Source of the DNA: Pelagihabitans sp947500445
Lineage (GTDB): Bacteria > Bacteroidota > Bacteroidia > Flavobacteriales > Flavobacteriaceae
Length of the DNA stretch: 64,000 nucleotides
NCBI RefSeq assembly: GCF_050589625.1
Contig: NZ_JBNGOP010000017.1
Span: 1 to 64,000 of the forward strand
Direction of reading: 5' to 3'
Both the position numbers and the translations under genes were made by a program. Below the pieces are notes generated by a model, which was not told the DNA's origin, did no database searches, and worked only from the letters and a program-made list of their open reading frames with translations. Below, piece by piece: positions 1-6,571 of the stretch; position 1 is the stretch's first letter; each line of letters opens with the position of its first letter.

Positions 1-141
1 TGCCCTGATTCATTGGTAGTATATTTTAGTTTACCACCAAAAAACGAACATTTCAAATCAAAAAATCAAAGAACGGCTGTAACTTGTATATTTTTAAGGT
101 CTTTACAAAGATTACTATTACATTAACCGGACACTATTGAC

Positions 142-276
142 TAACTACTCGGTACTTACTACTCGGTAATAACTATTAAATACTCACGACTCAGTACTAG
201 GTACTCGGTACTCACAACTCGGTACTAACTACTTAATACTCACTACTCGGTACTCACTACTCGGTACTCACCACTC
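142..276. repeat. Degenerate 14-bp tandem repeat
   Basis: A low-complexity array built from the unit ACTCACTACTCGGT. Two perfect copies lie at 238-251 and 252-265, with degenerate copies (ACTCGGTACT, ACTCACAACTCGGT and similar) spread to the left as far as about 142. It fills most of the gene-free first 301 bases and ends about 25 bases short of the stop codon of the AIM24-like gene, so it lies just 3' of that gene. No ORF, tRNA or terminator hairpin is visible in 1-301. The units lie head to tail without unique spacers, so it is not a CRISPR array. Confidence 0.75.
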
Positions 277-301
277 AATTAATCGTCCTGTTTCCAAAGA
301 A

Positions 302-1099
302 TCAAAACCTATTGTCTCCATCCAAAATATCTCCCAATCCTCCTAAAATACTTCCTTCGCCTTTACTGTTCCCTCTTCGCGGAAGCGCCGCCAAAACCCT
401 TCCGGCCAATCGGCTAAAGGGTAGCGACTGTATGTAAACCGTACCGGGACCTCTTAAGGTGGCAAAAAACAGCCCTTCCCCTCCGAATATGGTATTTTTA
501 ATACCGCCGATAAATTCGATATCGTAGTCTACGTTCTGGGTAAAACCGACAATACACCCGGTATCCACTTTAAGGGTTTCCCCCATGGCCAAATCTTTAC
601 GTGCCAAGGTACCTCCCGCGTGGACGAATGCCATTCCGTCCCCTTCCAATTTTTGCATGATAAAGCCTTCGCCACCAAAGAGTCCCCTTCCCAGTTTTTT
701 AGAAAATTCCACTCCTACCGCAACCCCTTTTGCGGCACATAAAAAGGCATCCTTTTGGCAAACGAACTTGCCTTGGTTTTCAGAAAGGTCGATCGGGACA
801 ATTTTTCCGGGATATGGCGAGGCAAAGCTTACCTTTCTTTTGTTTTGCCCAACGTTCAAAAAGGCCGTCATAAACAGACTCTCTCCGGTGAGAATACGTT
901 TTCCAGCGGAAAAAATTTTTCCCAAAACCCCTTTTTCCTGATTGGAACCATCGCCAAATATGGTATCCATCTTAATATCGTTGTCCATCATCATAAAACT
1001 ACCGGCCTCAGCGACCACCGCTTCCTGAGGGTCCAGTTCAATTTCGACATACTGCATTTCTTCCCCGTATATCTCGTAGTCTATTTCGTGTGAGTTCAT
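302..1099 (-). CDS. TIGR00266 / AIM24 family protein
   Basis: A 265-residue protein of the AIM24 family (TIGR00266), whose bacterial members have no settled biochemical role. What is visible: an N-terminal YVEIELDPQEAVVAEAGSFMMMD stretch typical of the family, a repeated glycine-rich beta pattern (GRGLFGGEGFIMQKLEGDG, then the related GLFFATLRGPGTVYIQSLPF) suggesting an internally repeated beta fold, and a glycine-rich tail (GSILGGLGDILDGDNRF). There is no signal peptide or membrane segment, so it is probably cytosolic. It lies 85 bases downstream of the DUF4442 gene on the same strand, consistent with a two-gene unit. Family assignment is confident; function is unknown. Confidence 0.85.
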   Translation of the reverse strand: MNSHEIDYEIYGEEMQYVEIELDPQEAVVAEAGSFMMMDNDIKMDTIFGDGSNQEKGVLGKIFSAGKRILTGESLFMTAFLNVGQNKRKVSFASPYPGKIVPIDLSENQGKFVCQKDAFLCAAKGVAVGVEFSKKLGRGLFGGEGFIMQKLEGDGMAFVHAGGTLARKDLAMGETLKVDTGCIVGFTQNVDYDIEFIGGIKNTIFGGEGLFFATLRGPGTVYIQSLPFSRLAGRVLAALPRRGNSKGEGSILGGLGDILDGDNRF

Positions 1100-1184
1100 A
1101 ATAAGTTCGTTTTTAATTTTATTAAGGTAACAGCTGTTGGTAAGCGAATGCGCTCTTTTGTTACAAAAGATTTGGGAGGCACCT

Positions 1185-1646
1185 TCACCGTTCGCCCTTC
1201 AACCGTACCGTCCATTCAAAGTTAAAGGTGGAAACCGTTATTCCGGCCTCGTTTACGCCAACGGATTTCATCCAAAAGGTTTGCCCCTCCCCTGTTGCAA
1301 TGGTGGCGTCCAATGCTTCCTTGATCAAGTGGCCGTCCTCGCAGGTAAATGTTATTTTTCCGGTAGCCTTTTTGGAAAAGTTCGCATTGTTGTTGGCCAC
1401 CAACATCGATATCCGTTTTCCGGAGGTCCGTATTTGAACGGTGACCATGGCTCCGGTGGCATACTCCGCTGCCATACCCTGTACCGCCCAAAACATGGAC
1501 TTAAAGGGGTTTTGATTGATCCATCGGTGCCTTACGGTTACGATAGCTTTCTTGTTATCGATGTATTTTAAACGTACACCGCACCACCACGCAGCCGGTA
1601 ATTTAAAAAAAGAAAAGGTGTTGAATTTCCGCGGAGATACCGTCAT
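1185..1646 (-). CDS. DUF4442 domain protein, hotdog-fold thioesterase-like
   Basis: 153 residues resembling DUF4442 proteins, which are predicted to adopt the hotdog fold of acyl-CoA thioesterases. Visible features are the N-terminal FNTFSFFKLPAAWWCGVRL segment, the INQNPFKSMFWAVQGMAAE helix region (the hotdog helix, where family members often carry the NPFxSxxxxA pattern), and alternating beta strands ending in TFNFEWTVRLK. No signal peptide. The start codon lies only 17 bases from the left end of a MITE-like repeat (1663-1850), so its promoter must lie inside or beyond that element. Probably co-transcribed with the AIM24-like gene. The substrate cannot be read from sequence. Confidence 0.8.
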   Translation of the reverse strand: MTVSPRKFNTFSFFKLPAAWWCGVRLKYIDNKKAIVTVRHRWINQNPFKSMFWAVQGMAAEYATGAMVTVQIRTSGKRISMLVANNNANFSKKATGKITFTCEDGHLIKEALDATIATGEGQTFWMKSVGVNEAGITVSTFNFEWTVRLKGER

Positions 1647-1662
1647 TTATTGCTTGTTTGGG

Positions 1663-1850
1663 TTAAACCCGTTTTATGCATTAGAAAATCTACTACGGCG
1701 CGAAACTGCTTCAAAACCGGGCGTTTTACTATGTTTCCGGGTTTAACCGTAGCCCCGAAGTTTCGGGGCTATGCCCAAACCCGGGAACATCCGGTTTTAT
1801 TGCATTTTCGACCCTCATAACGAAGTTCTAACGCATAAACCGGGTTAAAA
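1663..1850. repeat. MITE-like element, copy 1
   Basis: A roughly 190-bp non-coding element with imperfect terminal inverted repeats: TTAAACCCGTTTTATGCATT at the left end (1663 onward) and its near complement ending CGGGTTAAAA at 1850. A strong central palindrome, AGCCCCGAAGTTTCGGGGCT, lies at 1751-1770. The reverse complement of a second copy at 5354-5543 matches the same order of blocks: left end, GAAAATCTAyTACrGC, CTTCAAA, CCGTAGCCCCGAA, CGGGGCTATGC, CGAAGTTCTAAyGCATAA. It occupies most of the 314-base gene-free gap 1647-1960. No transposase is nearby. Confidence 0.8.
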
Positions 1851-1900
1851 GTATCAAAAATAACAGACATCAACAATGTTAATTAAATGTTAATTCTTAG

Positions 1901-1919
1901 TACTATGTGTTGCATAGTA
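1901..1919. promoter_or_regulatory. Dyad TACTATG-N5-CATAGTA, candidate PadR operator
   Basis: A perfect 7-bp inverted repeat with a 5-base spacer (TGTTG), located 41-59 bases upstream of the DUF4870 start codon. Its spacer contains the TTG of the likely -33 promoter element, so a bound dimer would block RNA polymerase. PadR-family regulators commonly bind short ATGT/ACAT-type dyads and often repress their own operon; the operon here contains a PadR gene. The dyad is seen directly; the link to PadR is inference. Confidence 0.55.
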
Positions 1920-1941
1920 CCTTTGTTTAGATATATATTTG
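1910..1941 (+). promoter_or_regulatory. Promoter of the DUF4870-PadR-PspC operon
   Basis: A Bacteroidota-type promoter: TTG at 1910-1912 and TATATTTG at 1934-1941 (matches TAnnTTTG), 21 bases apart. The first codon is at 1961, leaving a leader of about 13 bases. The -33 element sits within the TACTATG/CATAGTA dyad. Confidence 0.6.
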
Positions 1942-1960
1942 CATAAGAAAATAACATGCC

Positions 1961-2443
1961 ATGACCAATACCTTATCAAAACACGAGCGAAATTTATCGG
2001 CCTTGATCCATGCGTCAACCTTCTCAAAATTCTTTATTCCGTTCGGGAATTTTATTATTCCGTTGGTACTATGGACCGCAAATAAAAAGGAATACGAGTT
2101 TGTGGATTACAACGGGAAGCAGGCATTGAACTTTCAATTGAGCCTACTGCTTTATTCCATCATCATCAGTCTTGCCAGCATTCCCTTTTTTATAGGGGTC
2201 CTCCCAGATCTTTTTGATTTTGGGCATCTGGGTTTTGACCGGCTACAAAACTTTAACAGTTTCAACATCCGATTCGATAGCGATGACTTTCGTTTTGGCA
2301 GGTGGTGGCTTCCATTTGGGATCAGCGGTCTGTTACAAGCCGCACTTATGATCGTCAATATCGTATATACTATTTTAGCCGTTATCCGAACCAACGAGGG
2401 GCAGGCCTTTGCCTATCCCATAACCGTAAAATTCATCAAATAA
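1961..2443 (+). CDS. DUF4870 domain membrane protein
   Basis: 160 residues with the DUF4870 pattern: an early segment (HASTFSKFFIPFGNFIIPLVLW), the hallmark FVDYNGKQALNFQLSLLLY, and further hydrophobic spans (about 65-85 and 120-145). Probably an inner-membrane protein with 3-4 helices. Function unknown for the family, which in Flavobacteriaceae commonly occurs with PadR and PspC genes as here. First gene of the operon; its stop codon overlaps the next start (TAATG), indicating translational coupling. Confidence 0.85.
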   Translation: MTNTLSKHERNLSALIHASTFSKFFIPFGNFIIPLVLWTANKKEYEFVDYNGKQALNFQLSLLLYSIIISLASIPFFIGVLPDLFDFGHLGFDRLQNFNSFNIRFDSDDFRFGRWWLPFGISGLLQAALMIVNIVYTILAVIRTNEGQAFAYPITVKFIK

Positions 2444-2958
2444 TGAAACACATCATTTCTTTTTTGTCCGGTATATTTTTAATGGCCATTGGTAGTGTCG
2501 ACGCCCAAGTGGCAAGGGATTCTGAATTGTACCAAACCCTAATGCAGCAAGACAGCATTTTGTTCGAGGCCGCCTTCGATACCTGCGACGTAGCGACTTT
2601 GGAAGGCATTTTCACGGAAGACTTTGAATTTTATCACGACAAGGGCGGCCTGTCGGAAGGTAGGGCCATGTTTCTGGGACCCATGCGTGAAAACTGCGAA
2701 AAACGGGATGCCTCAAAACCGCAAGCGTCCAAAAGGATCTTGATTACGAACAGCTTGGAGGTGTACCCCTTATATAAGAAAGATGTGCTCTATGGGGCCA
2801 TACAACATGGTGTACACCGCTTTGAATCGCTGGACGAAAACAATACCTATGTAAAGGGCGATATCGCCAAGTTTACCCATGTGTGGATAAAGGAAGACAA
2901 TATATGGAAGGTAAAACGGGAACTCAGTTATGACCATCAATACCGACCGCAACAATAA
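2443..2958 (+). CDS. Secreted NTF2-like (DUF4440-type) protein
   Basis: 171 residues from the ATG at 2443, which overlaps the preceding stop codon. An earlier in-frame start exists at 2302 but lies inside DUF4870, and only the 2443 start gives a signal peptide (MKHIISFLSGIFLMAIGSVDAQ). The mature part fits the NTF2-like fold: LYQTLMQQDSILFEAAFDTCDVATLEGIFTEDFEFYHDKGG, then ITNSLEVYPLY, AIQHGVHRF and KFTHVWIKEDNIWKVKRELSYDHQ, the last being the typical final strand pair. Probably a periplasmic small-ligand-binding protein or an enzyme of unknown substrate. Its presence in a PadR-PspC operon suggests envelope-stress use. Confidence 0.78.
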   Translation: MKHIISFLSGIFLMAIGSVDAQVARDSELYQTLMQQDSILFEAAFDTCDVATLEGIFTEDFEFYHDKGGLSEGRAMFLGPMRENCEKRDASKPQASKRILITNSLEVYPLYKKDVLYGAIQHGVHRFESLDENNTYVKGDIAKFTHVWIKEDNIWKVKRELSYDHQYRPQQ

Positions 2959-3012
2959 AGGGTACTCATCACACCCGTTACCTAGGAGTTTATTCATCAA
3001 TCATCAGTATTT

Positions 3013-3055
3013 GGGTCGCTAAGCGACCCGCTCGAACAGCGCCGTTAAGGCGACG
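3013..3055. repeat. Two short hairpins between NTF2-like gene and padR
   Basis: In the 203-base gap inside the operon, GGGTCGC-TAA-GCGACCC forms a 7-bp stem at 3013-3029. It is followed by a weaker GC-rich hairpin, CGCC-GTTAA-GGCG, within about 3040-3055. Neither is followed by a T-run, so they look more like an RNA processing or stability element, or a REP-like palindrome, than a terminator. Confidence 0.45.
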
Positions 3056-3161
3056 CACGGGCACATCAAAAAACGAACCGTTAACCATGCAGACATCATT
3101 CTCGAAAGAAAAGCAAGAGCGACCGAAGAGATCGGAACTGCGTCAAAAGCAAAAAGAAATT

Positions 3162-3491
3162 ATGAATGTAGAAAACACAAAGGCACAAATGCGCAAAGGA
3201 GTGCTGGAGTATTGTATCCTTTCCATTCTGAACGGAAAGGATAAGTATGCCTCGGAAATCCTGAGCACGCTAAAAGATGCCAAAATGCTGGTAGTGGAGG
3301 GAACCATTTACCCTTTGCTTACCAGGTTAAAAAATGCCGGCCTGCTCAATTATCGTTGGGAAGAGTCCACTTCGGGCCCTCCTCGGAAATATTACACCCT
3401 TACCGAAACAGGAAAAATGTTTCTAAAAGAGCTGGATACCACATGGGACGAACTGCGGAACGCGACCAATTTGGTAACGCAAAACAAATAA
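3162..3491 (+). CDS. PadR family transcriptional regulator
   Basis: 109 residues counting from the ATG at 3162 (MNVENTKAQMRKG). An upstream in-frame start at 3087 would add a lysine-rich 25-residue extension not seen in usual family members, which are about 105-115 residues. The PadR winged helix is clear: QMRKGVLEYCILSILNGKDKYASEILSTL, VVEGTIYPLLTRLKNAGLLNYRWEES, then GPPRKYYTLTETGKMFLKELDTTW. It lacks the long C-terminal dimerisation helices of classic PadR, so it belongs to the short subfamily. It precedes the PspC gene by 61 bases. It most likely represses its own operon, plausibly through the dyad at 1901-1919. Confidence 0.9.
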   Translation: MNVENTKAQMRKGVLEYCILSILNGKDKYASEILSTLKDAKMLVVEGTIYPLLTRLKNAGLLNYRWEESTSGPPRKYYTLTETGKMFLKELDTTWDELRNATNLVTQNK

Positions 3492-3552
3492 CCATCAACA
3501 AAAAACGCCGATCGCTATCCCATAACGATACGGTGCATAAAACAATCAGAAA

Positions 3553-5349
3553 ATGAACAAGACAGTAAATATTAATCTAGCCAACATCCTCTTTCATATC
3601 GATGAGGATGCCTACAACAAAATGAGGCGCTATTTGGAATCCGTACGGCGTTCGTTCGCCAATACGCCCGGTAGCGACGAGATCTTGGCCGATATTGAAG
3701 CACGGATCGCCGAACTTTTTCATGAAAAATTGGAAAACGAACGACAGGTAATCACGCAAAAAGAAGTAGACGAGGTTATTACCATCATGGGACAGCCCGA
3801 AGATTACATGGTCGATGAAGATATTTTTGACGACAATCCCAAACAATCTGCCCAAAGCGCGCCCAATAGGGTAAAAAAACTGTATCGGGACACCGAACAA
3901 AAATATGTTGCGGGGGTTTCCTCCGGACTGGCCCATTACCTCGGTATCGACCCCTTATGGGTACGCCTATTGTGGATATTGCTTACGGTAGGATCGGGAG
4001 GCGGTTTCATATTATTGTACGGCCTATTGTGGATCCTGATTCCGGAAGCCGCTACCACGGCCCAAAAATTGGACATGCGGGGCGAAGCCGTTAACATCAG
4101 TAATATCGAGCGAAAAGTAAAGGAAGGTTTTGATGATGTTACCGAAAAAATTAAAAGTGTCGACTATGACAAGGTCGGCAACAGGGTAAAAAATAGTGGA
4201 AAAACGTTTTTTGATACCCTGGGCGACATCATCATGTTCTTGTTCAAAATATTCGGTAAGTTCATCGGCATCATACTTATCGTAACGGGAGCTTCCGTGA
4301 TCATCGGTATGTTCATCGGTATGCTGACCGTGGGTACCTTGGATTGGATCCATTTGCCCGGTGTCGATAGCATAATGGCCGACGTTACCCAATCGCCGGT
4401 ATGGCTATTGTCCCTGTTGTTATTTTTTGCAGTGGGCATCCCGTTTTTCTTTCTGTTATATCTAGGGCTAAAAATTCTGGTAACCAATCTTAAATCGATC
4501 GGGAACATCGCCAAATTTTCCCTATTGGGCCTATGGTTGCTATCGGTAATCTCTTTAGTGGTCATGGGTGTTCGCGAGGCGGCCTCCCATGCCTTCGAGG
4601 GTACCGTTAAAACCGAAAACAGCTATACCCTACCCGCTTCGGACACGCTACGCTTGAGTTTGACCTCAACTGACCTGTGGGACAAAAGGGAACAGATACG
4701 AATGGACGACCTTGTAAAAACCTACACTGACGAGGGAGACGCCATACTGCTATCGGACGACCTTCGTTTCAGGATACGGAAATCACGGGATAGCATGGTG
4801 CATATCCAAATACGGAAAGAGGCCAATGGCGCATCCGTATCCGAGGCACGGGAAACGGCCAGCACCATTAACTATGATTACGAGGTAATCGGAAATGAGC
4901 TGCGCTTCGACAGTTTTTTGACCGCAACGGAGCAATTTAAGTTCAAAGGCCAGCAAGTACGGGTCGATATTTATATACCCCAAGGGCGATTTCTAAAATT
5001 GGAAGCCCCTATGGGAAGGGCTAACTGGAGGGTAAGGGCCAATACCGACACCAACCGGCGTATTGAGGACAACCTATGGATGATGGGCTACGATGGTAGG
5101 CTCAAATGTCAGGAATGCCCCGAAGATGACGATGATGACAACGAAATGGAAGATGGCCGTATCATCATCAACGAAGATGGTATCGACATCAATTTTCAAG
5201 ATGAGGATGGGGAATCCTTTAAAATGAAAATCGATGAAGATGGCGTGAATATTCGGGCGAAGGACAAGAACGGCAACAACATCGACAAAGTAATCATTAA
5301 TGAAGAAGGTATGGATATCGATGTCAATAATGACAACGACTCCCAATAG
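3553..5349 (+). CDS. PspC domain envelope-stress membrane protein
   Basis: 598 residues. Residues 1-100 form a soluble segment with MNKTVNINLANILFHIDEDAY and two repeated acidic helices. A PspC domain follows at about 110-165 (KLYRDTEQKYVAGVSSGLAHYLG, then LLWILLTVGSGGGFILLYGLLWILI), then three more membrane spans (about 225-250, 280-305, 320-340) and a soluble beta-rich region resembling DUF4097-type repeats. The last 80 residues are very acidic and contain three versions of an I-N/D-E-D/E-G-I/V/M-D/N-I motif. PspC proteins respond to inner-membrane damage; whether this one senses or regulates is not known. Last gene of the PadR operon. Confidence 0.85.
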   Translation: MNKTVNINLANILFHIDEDAYNKMRRYLESVRRSFANTPGSDEILADIEARIAELFHEKLENERQVITQKEVDEVITIMGQPEDYMVDEDIFDDNPKQSAQSAPNRVKKLYRDTEQKYVAGVSSGLAHYLGIDPLWVRLLWILLTVGSGGGFILLYGLLWILIPEAATTAQKLDMRGEAVNISNIERKVKEGFDDVTEKIKSVDYDKVGNRVKNSGKTFFDTLGDIIMFLFKIFGKFIGIILIVTGASVIIGMFIGMLTVGTLDWIHLPGVDSIMADVTQSPVWLLSLLLFFAVGIPFFFLLYLGLKILVTNLKSIGNIAKFSLLGLWLLSVISLVVMGVREAASHAFEGTVKTENSYTLPASDTLRLSLTSTDLWDKREQIRMDDLVKTYTDEGDAILLSDDLRFRIRKSRDSMVHIQIRKEANGASVSEARETASTINYDYEVIGNELRFDSFLTATEQFKFKGQQVRVDIYIPQGRFLKLEAPMGRANWRVRANTDTNRRIEDNLWMMGYDGRLKCQECPEDDDDDNEMEDGRIIINEDGIDINFQDEDGESFKMKIDEDGVNIRAKDKNGNNIDKVIINEEGMDIDVNNDNDSQ

Positions 5350-5353
5350 CCAC

Positions 5354-5543
5354 TTTTAACCCGGATTATGCATTAGAACTTCGTAATGAAGCTTTTAGCT
5401 ACGATAAAATATGACATTTTATGAATGTAAGCATAGCCCCGAAGTTTCGGGGCTACGGTTACATTTAAAAATGTAGCGCAGCACCATAGTTTGAAGTAGC
5501 TGGAAGCTGTAATAGATTTTCTAATGCATAAAGCGGGTTTAAA
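5354..5543. repeat. MITE-like element, copy 2 (inverted)
   Basis: Second copy of the 190-bp element, in inverted orientation, starting five bases after the PspC stop codon. It begins TTTTAACCCGGATTATGCAT and ends TGCATAAAGCGGGTTTAAA. The central AGCCCCGAAGTTTCGGGGCT lies at 5435-5454, flanked by GCAT and ACGG, the mirror image of copy 1. It may also serve as terminator of the operon. The rest of the gap (5544-5723) holds no gene or clear promoter match. Confidence 0.8.
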
Positions 5544-5723
5544 GAAACTGTAGTAGCAAATATAGATTTTAACGTGGCGACTTACAGTTCATCCCCTTTA
5601 TTTGACAATTCGGTATCATATATTAAAAAACATGTTGCCTAACTTGCATCTTTACATCAGTTAAAAAACAATCATCAACCGTCACATTCCAGGCAAGTGG
5701 GAATGTTGCAAAAAACAAACATC

Positions 5724-6464
5724 ATGACAACACTAATTAAATTAACGATTGCCCTTTTATTGTCCCTTTTTCTTTCTTCTTGTGGTTTTGACATTAAAAT
5801 CAATGGGGAGAGCTGGGGAAGCGGCACCAAAGGAAACGGTTCGGTAACTACGGAATCGCGATCGGTCTCCGAGGATTTTACGGAGATAACCGCTCAAGAA
5901 GGTCTTATGGTATATGTTACCCAAGCCGATGAATTTAAAATTGAAGTGGAGGCCGACGAGAATATTTTGGAGTTGATCGGAACCGATATCAGCAATGGGA
6001 GACTAAAGGTACATGCCCGTAAAAATATAGGCCGCGCCACGAAAAACGTTTACGTATCGTTACCGGATGTCAGTGCCTTAAAAAGTTCGAGCGGTGCACA
6101 TTTAAAAACCAAGAATACCATTGTGGGCGACCGTATCGAAATAGATGCCAGTAGCGGTGCCAACCTATTTATCGATTTGGATGCCGACGATGTGGAGGTA
6201 GATGCCAGTAGCGGCGCCAACCTTGAAATCGTAGGAACTACCGATCAGGCCGATTTTGATATCAGTAGCGGAAGTAACGTCAATGCAAAAGATTTTGAAT
6301 CGAATACCTGCGAGGCCGAGGCCAGCAGCGGAGCAAACCTTAAGATCTATGTTACGGAAGCGCTCGTTGCCAATGCCAGTAGCGGTGGCAACATTTCCTA
6401 CTACGGAAACGCTTCTTTTGAAGGGCAAAAAAATATTTCGGGAAGTATCGTACATCGCGATTAA
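5724..6464 (+). CDS. Head GIN domain lipoprotein (DUF2807)
   Basis: 246 residues from the ATG at 5724; a GTG at 5697 and an ATG at 5703 are also in frame, but 5724 gives a clean lipoprotein signal (MTTLIKLTIALLLSLFLSSC, Cys at residue 20). The mature protein is the head GIN (putative auto-transporter adhesin, DUF2807) fold: RSVSEDFTEITAQEGLMVYVTQ, then a beta-helix whose rungs repeat the motif ASSGANL or close variants at least five times, evenly spaced. Such domains occur in many Bacteroidota envelope proteins; function is not established. A related protein without a lipobox lies at 40063-40746. Confidence 0.85.
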   Translation: MTTLIKLTIALLLSLFLSSCGFDIKINGESWGSGTKGNGSVTTESRSVSEDFTEITAQEGLMVYVTQADEFKIEVEADENILELIGTDISNGRLKVHARKNIGRATKNVYVSLPDVSALKSSSGAHLKTKNTIVGDRIEIDASSGANLFIDLDADDVEVDASSGANLEIVGTTDQADFDISSGSNVNAKDFESNTCEAEASSGANLKIYVTEALVANASSGGNISYYGNASFEGQKNISGSIVHRD

Positions 6465-6519
6465 AAAAAACTCGCAGCCTCCTTCCGCAATTTCACCAAG
6501 CAGTTGGAAATGAATACCA

Positions 6520-6554
6520 AAAAAGGGCTTTCGGAAATACCGAAAGCCCTTTTT
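6520..6554. terminator. Bidirectional terminator, 15-bp stem
   Basis: A perfect 15-bp hairpin (AAAAAGGGCTTTCGG, loop AAATA, CCGAAAGCCCTTTTT) between the convergent GIN lipoprotein gene and the GH9 gene. The A/T ends allow intrinsic termination in both directions. Confidence 0.9.
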
Positions 6555-6571
6555 ATAAACAGGAAGTAACA

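Noticed and set aside
142..276. Possible CRISPR array
   Set aside because: Units are 14 bp, head to tail, with no unique spacers of constant length and no cas genes.
585..1093. Overlapping plus-strand reading frames in the AIM24-like gene
   Set aside because: They are antisense shadows with no recognisable features; the minus frame matches a known family.
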